NCBI GenBank assembly: GCA_030789695.1
Contig: CM061141.1
Location: 320,232,452-320,296,451, forward strand
From: Scilla litardierei
Taxonomy: Eukaryota; Streptophyta; Magnoliopsida; Asparagales; Asparagaceae
DNA: 64,000 nt
Reading direction: 5' to 3'
The notes under the pieces are model-generated. The model ran no database searches. It saw only the letters and a list, made by a program, of their open reading frames with translations, and was not told the DNA's origin. The first letter of the stretch is position 1. Each line of letters opens with the position of its first letter. Position numbers and translations under genes: made by a program. Positions 37,401 to 49,400 of the stretch are shown here, piece after piece.

Positions 37401-40400
37401 AAATATTTTTTCTGTTTGTCCCCTCTGGCCATATCTTAGTCATAGTTTTGGTAAAATTAACAGGGATACACAGCAGGATGTCTTGAATGCCATGGGATCC
37501 ATGTATGCTGCTGTTCTCTTTATTGGAATTACCAATGCCACAGCTGTTCAACCTGTAGTCTCAATTGAAAGGTTTGTCTCCTACCGGGAGAGAGCAGCTG
37601 GAATGTACTCAGCATTGCCATTTGCGTTTGCCCAGGTCTGATATACTTTGGCTATATATATAAATTTCGATCTTTGAAGGGGAAAAAATAAACTAAAGCT
37701 GACTTGTGCATGTTGTCAGGTTTCTATTGAATTTCCTTACGTGCTTGTTCAGACACTTATCTACGGAACCATATTTTATAGTTTGGCCTCATTTGAGTGG
37801 ACCGTGACGAAGTTCCTGTGGTATACATTCTTTATGTATTTCACTCTCTTGTACTTCACGTTTTTTGGCATGATGACAACAGCAATCACACCTAATCACA
37901 ACGTTGCAACAATCATCGGTGCACCATTCTATACTCTGTGGAATCTTTTCTGTGGATTTATGATTACACGCAAGGTATGAATTAAAGAAGATATGCTTTT
38001 AGTTAATTATTATGTGTCATTTTATGCATATGTATACAAAAGTCTTGATATTAAAACCTAATCCATATTGACAACTTATCTCATGGATTAGAAGCCCCCA
38101 AAATTCTCACTATATCCACCTCTTCCCTCCCTCATCTGCACTCCTTGTTCTTCGTCTGTCTTGATTTTTTTTCGTTTTTATTAATGTTCTTTTCATGCTT
38201 TGTTGCTTGATATGTGGTTTCTTTACATATGAAAATATGAGGATCATTACTATCATCATCGTCATTATCATTTACTACTACTACTTCTACTACTACGACC
38301 AGGAGCTTTAAATATCACTGTTTTCTAGTTATACATTCATTGAACCTGCGACCACTGCATGAGCTTACTTTGCTGGATGTCCTCGCAGGAAGGGGCTGCA
38401 GTAATGCATGTACTCTTTTCCTGCTGTTGGTTTCTATTTGACAGTTAAAGCATTGTCAAAGAAAGGAGGAGGCCAATTCGTTAAAATCACAAACCTCAAA
38501 TGCATGTCCATCACTATTGATTAGTGTGCAATAGTTCATCCAGAAAATGTACAATGGACCTTCCGTTTTCTAACCTTAGCCTATGGTGACGGATGACAGA
38601 AGCACATCAAGACTATCTTTACATGGAAGCTGAAGGAGATCAAGGAGATCGAACTATGCTGAAGGTTCAATCAAATAGATTTAGTCATTGTAGGCTATTT
38701 AGTTAATTTTTAATAAGATGCACCTATTATGCTCGTAGACTTAATATGCTTCTAAAGCCTTCTTCTATTTTCTTTATTTTTTGGTAGCATGTGTCGTTTG
38801 CCTATAAATAATCTTGTACTCAGACCTTATTAATCGACTAATGAATGAAATTAATCGAGTTCTTAAGGGAAATCCTAGATGATTTGGGCGGGATCCTAAA
38901 TTTTTAAAAAATCTCATTGCATGTAAGGTATTCGGAAATGGCTCATGAGACTCTTGGGCGTAATGTCTGAAAGTTATTCTATAAGTTTGTTTAAAGTTTA
39001 GTTATCAAATCTCTAGATTTCGGTACCCAAATCCATTATATCCCTAAGTTCTTTTTCAAATCCCACTATTTAGAATGTATAGTCAAAGATTCACGTGTCA
39101 TTACAATTTCAAGTAATATGCATGGCTTGCAGGTACCTTTGAAAACAATATAGAGATAGAGCATGAAATATTATAAAATGGAAATACTCATTTATTTATC
39201 ATTCAACGATGGTACAATGTTTACTGCAGAAAGAAACTACAGTCTCTCAACTATAAAAGAAATAAATACTAAAACTGCATAATACTCTTCTAGTGAGTCC
39301 TAAAGCTTAAAACTCCACGTTCTCCACTGGAAACTCAGACTCCTCGTTCTGTGGTGCCCCCCTCATAAACATGTTCGTCACTTAGCGGAGACAACAGAAA
39401 TTGCATCTATACCAAGTAAAGTAGATTAAATGTATACTACATATTCAGTTAATTATAATGTAGGCTGTAACATGCATGCAACTAAAAAGCTACAACGAAG
39501 GAGTACTAAGCTATGTATAGTCTAACAACAGGTAAAGAGATCTACATTTGATTTAACAGTTTGTGTTGTGACATAAAATGGAGAGCTCGATGTGCAACGT
39601 GAAATCCATCTTGAACCATGGGGTGCGACCCCGGGCTGAGTTCAAGAATAAAGAAATAGGAGAGCGACTTAGGATCCTTAAGACGAGAAAATAAGAAAAG
39701 AGGATCCTTCTAGAAACAGGCCGAAAGCATGGCTTCAATCGCTCCCGCACTCTCTCAATTATAAGTTTTTCAAAACCTCGTGAGTCACGTGTCAAGTGTA
39801 CAATTGTTCTAATTCTAGTTATGTCAAGTGTCATGTCCTGTAACAGTTTCATATTAATATTTCAGAAGCGTTCATGCCTCTAGTTCCTAAATTACGTAGT
39901 TAAAGTGATATGCAGAAATTCTATGTTTCAGTTGTAGTATGTCATGTGTCAGGTACAAGTAACAGGTCCATAAGAAATTATATCAAGTTCATGTTGTATG
40001 GTCCTTAACTAACACAATTTAGTAGGTACAATAATAGTTTATTTTCTAGAGGCAATTATTTGTTTAACCATTAATTTCCGTGTTTCACATAAACTAATAT
40101 TATTCAGAAAACAATTTAAAATCAACGATTTGAAAATAAATAAAAAGAGATAGTAAAAAATTGATGCATAGGATTAGATTTATGTTTTGGCGTCTTAATG
40201 GAATTCTGTCTACCTGCTTAGACCAAACGAAAAACGTACACAAAAGAAGCAACTGAACGCCCACAACAATTATATCACCAAAACTAATAAGGTCAAGCCG
40301 TCTAACATAATCAAAAGTCCAAACAAAGCCCCAAGGAAAACCCATGATTTACGGTCAGAACAGGTCCAGAACAAAAACAATCAGCCCAATACACAGTCAC

Positions 40401-43400
40401 GGTCTAGCAGGCCCAGAGTAACAGATAGCTTAGTAGTTTAATCAGCCCAAGATCAGACGTCAAGCCCTTGAGAAGAACCGCAGATCAGCCTGCAAAACCC
40501 AACAAAACACCCAGCACAGTGACTCCCAGCCACGGTTACGACCAAGCCTAGGAAGTCGAAAAGAGCAGCACCCAAAGATCGACAACAACCGAAAGTCCCT
40601 AAGAGCTCAACGCCAAGGATGGCAGAACAACTGACCTCCAGCGTAATTCAGGACCCAAAACCCCTAAACATTCGACATAGACAACAGAACCAACATGAGG
40701 AGAGGGGTAGAGGAGGTAATCTGATCACGCGTAGAGCTAGGAAGTTTGATTTGATTTGAACTCCTCGCATGAGAGGCGTCGTCGTTGTTGAATTAGGGTT
40801 CAATGTCGAATGAGAGAAGAGAAAGCCCCCACGTCCGTTTCGATTGTGAACAAGTGGGGGTCTCGGGCTTTACTTGGGAATTAAGGGAGAATGTTAATGG
40901 GTTGGAGCAGAAAAGTAAAATAAAGGGGAGATGAGACTTAGGTTTGGAGCAGTTGAGGGCTAGGTTTGGGCCGCGGTTTGGGCCAAAGGGAAGTAAAATA
41001 AAGGGGAGAGGAGAAAAGAAAGAAAGAAAGAAAGAAAAAGAAAAATTTAGAGAAGTAAATTTGAATAAATCCACACAAATTCTCCTAGAAAATACGTGCC
41101 ATTGCATAGAAGACTTAGGTTTTGTTGATGTTTCATATTAAATTGGCTTCAGGACAAAGTTTGAAATTTCCATCTTTGTTTTCTTCTTCATTTATTTTAA
41201 AAATCTTAATATCAGAACCTTAGTCTAGTCGTTTGCCCTAATCCCATTTTAAGTTTAGGTTTAAAAATCAGATAAATAAATAAATAAGAAAAAAAGAATA
41301 AAAAGTTATTGTCAAAACATGCAGGATTCATCTCCTTCAAACCATGACAGAAAGCCACACAATCTGTAATATAATCCTTTGTAGCCGTTTCCCCTGCCGC
41401 CATTGCATCCATCGTCGTTGCCTTTTCTCCTTTTGCGCAAACCATCACCAGCACCACTTATTTTGTCATCAACCGTCGCTACTGAGATTGACACACCATC
41501 TTTGCCCTCTTTCTAGATCTAAGTAGCCATCATCGTCATCTTCTCACCCCATGCCACCTGTTGATGTCAATCTCCATTGCCATCTTTAACCAACTCCTCC
41601 ATCGTCCGACTACGTTATTGTCGCTATTTGCACTCTTCATCATCGATGACATCCACAATTAAGTAGTGTTCTTTGGCATTAAAGAATCAATTGATGTTGA
41701 GTTTGGTTTGATCTGAGTCGAATTTGAATCTCTTGACTCAAACTAAGCTGGCTCGACCTGAGTCGGCTCGAACACGAGCATATCCAGCTGACAAGCCAAA
41801 CAGAGGCGAGCTGATTTGAACCGGTAAAGCTGTCACATGCTGACAGAGTTGACCCGAGCTGATTTGAGTTGGCTTAAGGCCACTTGAACCGTTCGATCTG
41901 ACTGCTATGTTGTCGAAACCGATTTCTAAAGTGCGGCTTGCGAATTTCTCTTGATTTTTAGGAATTTTTGGAGCTAAATAGTAAGCCAAGCATGTTGGTC
42001 ATTTTCTAAGCTATTCTGATTATTTTAGCGTCAATTTTAGACCAATTTGCAAGCCATTTGAAGCAATCTTAAGCCAGATTCGAATACCAATTTTTCTTAT
42101 GATATTATGCTGCATCAATTTTCATTCTAAATGTATGCTATTACCCATGCCCTTATCGCTCGTGGTCCGAGTAAACCCTCCCATCATCTGTCATACACCA
42201 TCTCTCCCCAACCCAAAGCAAACCCATGTCAGAACACCCAACCCAAAGCAAACACATGTCAGCACACACATCCATCCCATGTCAGAACACCCCAACCCAA
42301 AGCAAACCCATGTCAGCACACCCACCCAAACCCATGTATCAAACCAATTCCATGTCCTTCCTATCGAACCAATTCCATGTCAGAATACCCCCACTCAAAG
42401 CAATCAAATGTCAGAGAACACACCACCAACCCACGTGAAGCCTCGTAGTCTCCCCCAACCCATGTGAATACTCAACAGCGGAAAAAACTGGAAGGAAAAA
42501 CCCTGTGAAGACTTGCATGACAGAGGCCCTCACGCGCCTTCGTGGAGCTATCTCAGCCGTTGTATCGACTGGTTTGTCCCAGTCAGCATTTCGTGGGGGT
42601 TCCCTCCTCAAATTTATAATAGACTAGAAATAACCCGTGCATACAATGCACAGAGCAAAAAACCCATACAAAGAGGATACAGTGCACGCACGCAACCGAA
42701 AAGGTGTAAGAAATGTGGGTGTATGCCGGTATCGTTGGGGAGTGAACGGTGCAAAATCAGGGGGTTAAAATGCAAACAACTTGGGGGTGGCAAACATGTA
42801 TATAAGTTGATGATATTTGGTTTTTTGGGGTGAATGGCAAACATGTAAATAAGTGAGTTTGATGGATGTTTTTTGGGTTTTTGAGGTGATGTCAAGCATG
42901 TAAATAAGTGGCTTAGGGGGTGATTTTTTGGGTGAGGTGGAGGATGATGTGGAGGAGGTTGTCCCATGTGGCGTTGTGACATTTCTACATGGGGCAAACA
43001 TACCACATGTGACAAACTTTTCATTTGTATAATAGATTTGAGAATGATACATTCACACATATTTCCTTTTTAGGACACCAATTGCCATTCATATGAAGAT
43101 TGCGTGTTTCATTTAGAATATCTTTTTCTCATGTTGACCTGGTGAAGAAAGAATCTGTATGCCAAATACAAGATAGATAAAGCTCAAGAATGATGGGTTG
43201 ATAACTTTCAAGCTTCCTGAAGTTATTCACAAATGAATGTTAAGCTTCAGCATCCGTATCTCCTTAGATGCCAACCAATTCATTGTTTGTTTTACTTAAC
43301 ACTGCTCGAGAGAGCTATAAAAAGATCCACATGAGGTATTCAATAAGCTTCTCCAGGAATTTCACGATATGATCAAATTGTACTAAAGATATCAAGAGAG

Positions 43401-46400
43401 TAAATTAAAGTCCATGACCGAGCCTGAGTTGAAGCCACACCTTAAATCAGAGCCTGCAGAGCCAGGAGTAAAGATAGAGCTTGCAGGAGTAAAGCTTGAG
43501 CTAGGGGTGGCAAAATACACCCGACCCGACCCGACCCGACCCGAACCCGGCCTCTTGGGCCGGGTATGGGTAGGGGCCAATCCGGGTCGGGTCCGATTCG
43601 GGTCAACCCGACCGACCCTGATAAAAATCCGGGTCGGTTACGGGTTTGCCTTGTCAACCCGGTTGACCCGAATTCGACCCGGTTATAAAGTATTAATATA
43701 TAGTAAATATTATGGATAGTTCTTTGAAAAGTATCCTATAATTTAATTATCTTTTAGTTTTTTTTTGAATCCCTAGATCCATTAGTTTTTTTTCCAAATC
43801 CTAGATCCTTAAATTCATATCCAGATCCCATCACTTTAGAGCCTTAGATCTTGACTTTCACTACCATTCTTCATCATGGGGTACTATAACTTTATTTTTG
43901 TAGCAGACAAAGTCCAGTCATGCAACTATTATGTGGCATCTAGTTTGTTGCCATGAGTAACCCAGTGGGCATTAAGATTACTATTTTCTCATAGAGGAAA
44001 ATTGGATCAGTAACATGTTGTCATCTCAGATGAAACAATATAGCTTGTAAGCTCAGGACTTTCTGGCAAGGCAATTTGAGCTTGGATGTTTCAAGTAATT
44101 ATTGTATATTATATAGACGATGTGTTTGCTGATCCATATACACCACAGAATCCATTATTGAAGGATAGCTAAATTTGTAAGACCTCATTTCCATTTACAG
44201 ACCGAACAATAACAGATGGTTGTTTACTTAAAAGTCTGAAAAAGTTAAGGGTGGTGTCTATCATAAAAAATGCTTAGTAGTTTTTTTTGAAAGATGTAGA
44301 AGTTCATGGTACTCTTCTATAATGGGTGGTATCTATAATTAAAAATGCCTAGTAATTATTTTTGAAAGATGTAGAAGTTCATGGTACTCTTTTATAATTT
44401 GGAAAAATAATAATCATTGCATTATACATGTTTCCATTCTAAATTCTAACAACATAAACTGAATTTTAAGACCTGAATGATAAATATAAAAGGCTTATTT
44501 CCATAAGATATTTAAATCTTTAAAATAAACCCTTACCTTCATAAGTTAAGCAAGAGGGCATGCCCATAAAAGCCATCACTCAACTGGCATACGAAGAGAG
44601 GAAAACAAGGAAAAATGGGAGAAATTATGTAGGTGCTCGAATAATCTGATTAAGTGGTTTACACAAAAACAACGAACAGGTAAATGCATACAAAAATTAG
44701 GAGAAAACCAGAAAAAAGAGGAAAAAATGAAAATTAAAAAAAAAATACTGCCTTGCAGTCTACAAACTCAACATGCAGGTCTATTTTGTTTAAAGTTTCT
44801 ATTTTATTTCTTTTCAATATCTATCCTTTTTTGGGTTTAGAATCAGCTTCAGGAAAAGGAATATATGCAATATAACTTAAGTACTTGAAAAAGAAGGTTT
44901 AACTTACCTGGTAACAAAAGATATTGAAGGGAATACGGAGAATCATTTTTTGGAGGAAGACTTGAGGTCAGACACTGACATACTCTATACAGCAAATAAA
45001 TATACAAATGAAAAAAGAAAAATAAATTATTCTTCATCACAATTAGAAATGTGCAAACCAAGGTTTTAGGTCTCGGTTTCGCTCTCGCTTTCGCTCTTTC
45101 GAAAATTTAGGTTTCGGTTTAAGTATCGCCCGTTTCGGTGGTTTCGGAGTTTCGTTTCGTCTGTATCGGTAGTTTCAAATACTTAAAACCCTATCAAATA
45201 CTTTCAAATACTAAAGCATCAAATACTTAAACAACTAAATTATTAAACAAATATTATCATATACTATCAAATTTGTATGACTAATAGGTATTTACAATTT
45301 TGTGTAATACTATCAACAATTAAAAATGCATATTTTCTTGAATTAAGAAGAGTTTGATATTCACCTCACACATTTTGCTAAATATCTATATATTAAAACA
45401 CACCTATTTTTGAATCCTAGGGGCTGACTAGGACAAAATTAAGAGTGGCTAGGATTTGTTCTTGAAGAATGGAAGGTTGAGATGAGTTGAGGGGGAATCC
45501 ATTTTGAAATTTGTATGGCATAACAAATTTAATATGCCTCATTTAATGCAGCATATGGAACTAAAATTGTGATGGGACACGGGTTTAATTTGTTTGCTGG
45601 CACTCTTGCTGGCACACGGGTAATCCTTGAATAGTTGATTAATGATAGTTAATTTCCAAGCTTGACATATTTCCAAGATTTACTATTTTGTTGGAATTTT
45701 CAGTCATTTTGTTGGAATTTTGCTGACCAAAAAATTCAATCCAACAGAATGTTGAGGACCTATTTCAACAAAATGACCTATTTCAAATATTAACTCTTGA
45801 ATAGTTGATTAATGATAGTTAATTTTTCTTGAATAGCTGATTAATGAGTGTCATTCCTCACAAAAATAAAATAGTTGATTAATGATCAATCTTGATTTTT
45901 TTATGAAACATCAACAAACTGAAGGCGCCTTAAATTTTTTTACGCGAATTTGTTGTTCCGCGTCGAATTTGATGTTCAGTGTCGAAGGCGCCTGCGTCGA
46001 ATTTGATGTTCTGCGCCGAAGGCGCCCACACTAATTTGTTCTTTGAAATTTTGGCTGTGTAAATAATTTTTTGGGAAATAAAGATTTTGCGGGGGGAAAT
46101 CTTAAATGAACCGTACCCACGGGCACGGGTTAACTATCTTGGAAATGGTTGATTAATGATCAATCTTGAATTTTTTCATGAACAAACCGAAGGCGCTCGC
46201 GCCGACGATGCCAAATTTTTTTACGCTAATTTGTTGTTTCGCGCCGAAGGCGCTCGCTAAATTTTTACGCTAATTTGTAGTTCCGCGCCGAAGGCGTCAT
46301 CGCTGAATTTGTTGTTCTATGCTAATTTGTTGTTCCACGCCGAAGGCGCCCATGCCGCTAAATTTGTTGTTTTTTAGGGAACAAAGATTTCGCGGGGGAA

Positions 46401-49400
46401 AATCATAAATGAACCGTGCCCGCGGGCACGAGTTATGACTAGTATCACATTATTCTAAAAGAGACAAACTTGTAAATAAACGGAAGTGGGTTAGCATTTA
46501 TTTACAAGTTTGAATAGCATTTATTTACAAGTTTGAATAGCATAAAAAAGATTTGAGCCTCATAGTGCTTGAGCTCTATTTACACTTTTATATGAACACT
46601 TAACATTTATTTACAATTTTGCCATCCTTTTCATTTTAACTTTTAAAAAGAATGGCAAATTTGTAATACATGTAAAACGTTTAGCAAAATGGGTTATTAA
46701 ATAAAAGCTCCAGCAGCTTCTAATTGGGCCTCTCTCTCCTTCGATCGAAAGAAGGGCTCCAGCAGTTTCTATTTGGATCTCTCTCTAGCGATCAAAAGAA
46801 GGGCAGCGAAAGGGCGAGTGAGGGGCGGCGGCGGGAGGGCGAGTGAGGGGCGGCGACGGCGGCGGGAGGGCGAGTGGCGGAAGGGTGGGAGGGCGGTGGA
46901 GGAGGGTGACTGGAGGGTGACGACGGGCGCCGAGGTAAGTATCCACTCTCTTTCTCTTCGTTTTCTTCTTTTTTTTTGTTTTGATGTTGTGATGATTCTT
47001 CCTGCGGATGCTTCTTATTTTTTTTCTTTTCTTTTTTAATTTGTTGTTGCTCCAAAAAAGTAAGTCGGTATCGGCCGAAATTGGGCGTTTCGACCGATAC
47101 CAAGAAACCCTAGAGGATTTCGGATCCATGGTGCAAACATCGAGATATGTAGAAAAAGATACTGAAATAAGTTGTGAATACAAGAAAGTTGGGATAAGAA
47201 ATGAAAAGATGCGGATATGTATTAGACTGATATGCAACATAATAAAAGGCAGGATGTCAATGAGTGTTATGTTAAAGTTAGTGATATCATCAATAAGAAT
47301 AAGGTGAAGTAAATCTTTGAGATGGTTGATGAGCATGCACAATGGAAAGACTGGTGTCTGGTAGGGGGTGGCAAATAGGTCGGGCCGAGTTCGGGTCGGG
47401 TCAGATTTGACCCAACCCGGATAGGGTAAACCTGAAACCAACCCGGATTGAATTCGTGTCAGGTTAGGAAACATGTACCATACACTTAGGGTCACCCAAA
47501 CCTGATACGGATTTCTTGACGGGTCATATTCGGGTCGGGTTCGGAGACAACAAACACAAAAAACGTGTTATCGGCCATGTGAATAGAAGAGATCACATTG
47601 TGGCATGAAGAAGTGCCAACCAATTAAGCTATAAGGCTTGGTGATAATTAAAGACCATTATATTATTTATGTAAATTTAGAATAAAGATTTGAAATTAAC
47701 CAAAAAAGTGATATTGCAGAGAATTGAACCCAATACCTCTTAAAGAAGAGCTATACAATTCAAACCCCTTAACCAAAACTCCAAATTACGGTTGGATCCC
47801 AATGTTATATAAATATAAATAAAAATATAAAGTAAAATGGGTAGAATCCGGGTGAACACAGGTTGGCGGGTCAAACCGCTCTTGACACGGATTATATTCG
47901 GGTTGACCGGGTCGATCTGGAATTTACTCGACCCGGTTTGCCCGCTACCCATATCATACCTGGTTAAGGCGGTCGGGTTCGAATTTGGTCGGGTCGGGTT
48001 CATTTTGCCACAACTAAATGACAGTGACTGCCCGCCCCAGATAAACCTATAGAAAGGGCAGTTGTGATTGGGATAGACAAAAACAAAAATATATTTACCT
48101 GTAGGTAGATATATGATTACTGTTTTTACATAAAAGGTCATAAAGTTGAATAGAGAAGGTTCACCTAGCCAACATATCTTCATCATAATCTTTTTTGGTT
48201 TTTTTGGCATACACCGATTTTTTAACCAGATTTGTCTTGGAATTTACAAAACCGTAATCCATTAGCCTTTTTTGAAGGGTAATCAACTTTATTCATATAA
48301 CTTAACAAATTACAATATTGGTCTACAAATAAAACCAAACATAAAACTCAAGAGAAACAAAAACTTAAATTATCCTTCAACTCTAAAAGAGCAAGGAATC
48401 CTAACAATAATTAGGATTCCGAGTATTCCTTGAGCTTTTCCGTCGAGGTGGATCCAAATAAGTCCTTTTAAGTGTCTTTAAGTTAGGAGCTAAGCGGCAC
48501 ATTTCATCCTCCCACTCTTGGTTTGTCGTTGTAGCATCTCCATCAAATTCTTCCATCCATTCTTCCTCATATTCATCTTCATCGGCATCTTCATCACCAA
48601 CATTGTCAGGGTCATCAACACGATCGCTACCAGAAGGGCCCCCAGTTTCCGTAGATTTTGGAATCACATGTATATCCGCTGCCTCACCATTTGTAACCGC
48701 TATATTTCCATTTGATTGAACTCCAGACTCTATAGCAGTGATCTCTGCATCCGTCCGGACCACAGTAGCTGAAAAACCTCTACTCGTATCATTCCCTTCA
48801 TTAATCAACATACTCCCATCTACAGACAGATTAGATTTACCTTTTTCCACCCAAACCTTCTTAAACGGACATTGAAAGGATGAATGCCTAAAGCACTCAC
48901 ACGTTGGACAGCTTGGAGGCAAGTTTTCATATTCCACTTTAATGATCACATTCTCCTCATCCTCCACAACAATCTCTATTGTTTTTTCAATTTGGTCTTT
49001 GCATCAATTTCAAGAAAGCATCTTACATAGGAGTACCTTTCACCTAAAGTTGTATCCTTATTAAGGAATAAAGGCTTCCCTATAGAGCTAGCAATTATAC
49101 TTATGCACTCTGTAGACCAAAATTTCAGGGGCAAGTCAGGAAATCTCACCCATACTGGAATTGATGACAGAAGATCTCTGTCCATTGTGAGGTTTGAAGT
49201 CCAGCGTCGTAGCACTATCACCCTTTTATCAAACATCCAAGGCACTCCTTGGAGTACCCTGCTGCAATCTTCCTCCAACTCAAACACGAAGAAGAAAAAA
49301 CCATTTTCCCTAGAGTGGACCTGTAGAGTACCCTTTGGCCGCCACAAATGATAGACACATGAACGAAGTTGAGACTAAAAAGGTTTGTTGCCCACAACAT

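Larger units (their letters stand above)
37975..42623 (+). other. ABCG32: Giant intron 13, left part
   Basis: This stretch has no gene. It is A/T-rich to about 40.3 kb. A stretch at 40350-40950 of moderate GC may be a decayed LTR or element leader in minus orientation, but I recognise no coding motif in it. A (GAAA)n tract lies at 41012-41045 and a 'cccatgtcag'-type minisatellite at 42211-42425. Confidence 0.6.
43037..45384 (+). other. ABCG32: Giant intron 13, second part
   Basis: No gene. It contains a CGGGT-rich repeat (43503-43690), a 75-bp tandem duplication (44249-44398) and a 'cggtttcg'-rich patch at 45065-45180. The rest is A/T-rich. Confidence 0.65.
46443..48251 (+). other. ABCG32: Giant intron 13, third part
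   Basis: It contains a CpG-rich exon-like block (46773-46937), a hairpin (47067-47101) and a CGGGT foldback (47354-48025). The long minus-strand open frame across 46785-47495 follows simple-sequence composition and shows no domain. Confidence 0.6.

Noticed and set aside
42099..42467. His/Pro-rich frames resembling a repeat protein
   Set aside because: They are three frames of one minisatellite with no start context or conservation.
46785..47495. 236-codon minus-strand frame
   Set aside because: The sequence is Lys/Pro low-complexity and crosses a CpG repeat, a hairpin and a transposon end; no domain is seen.
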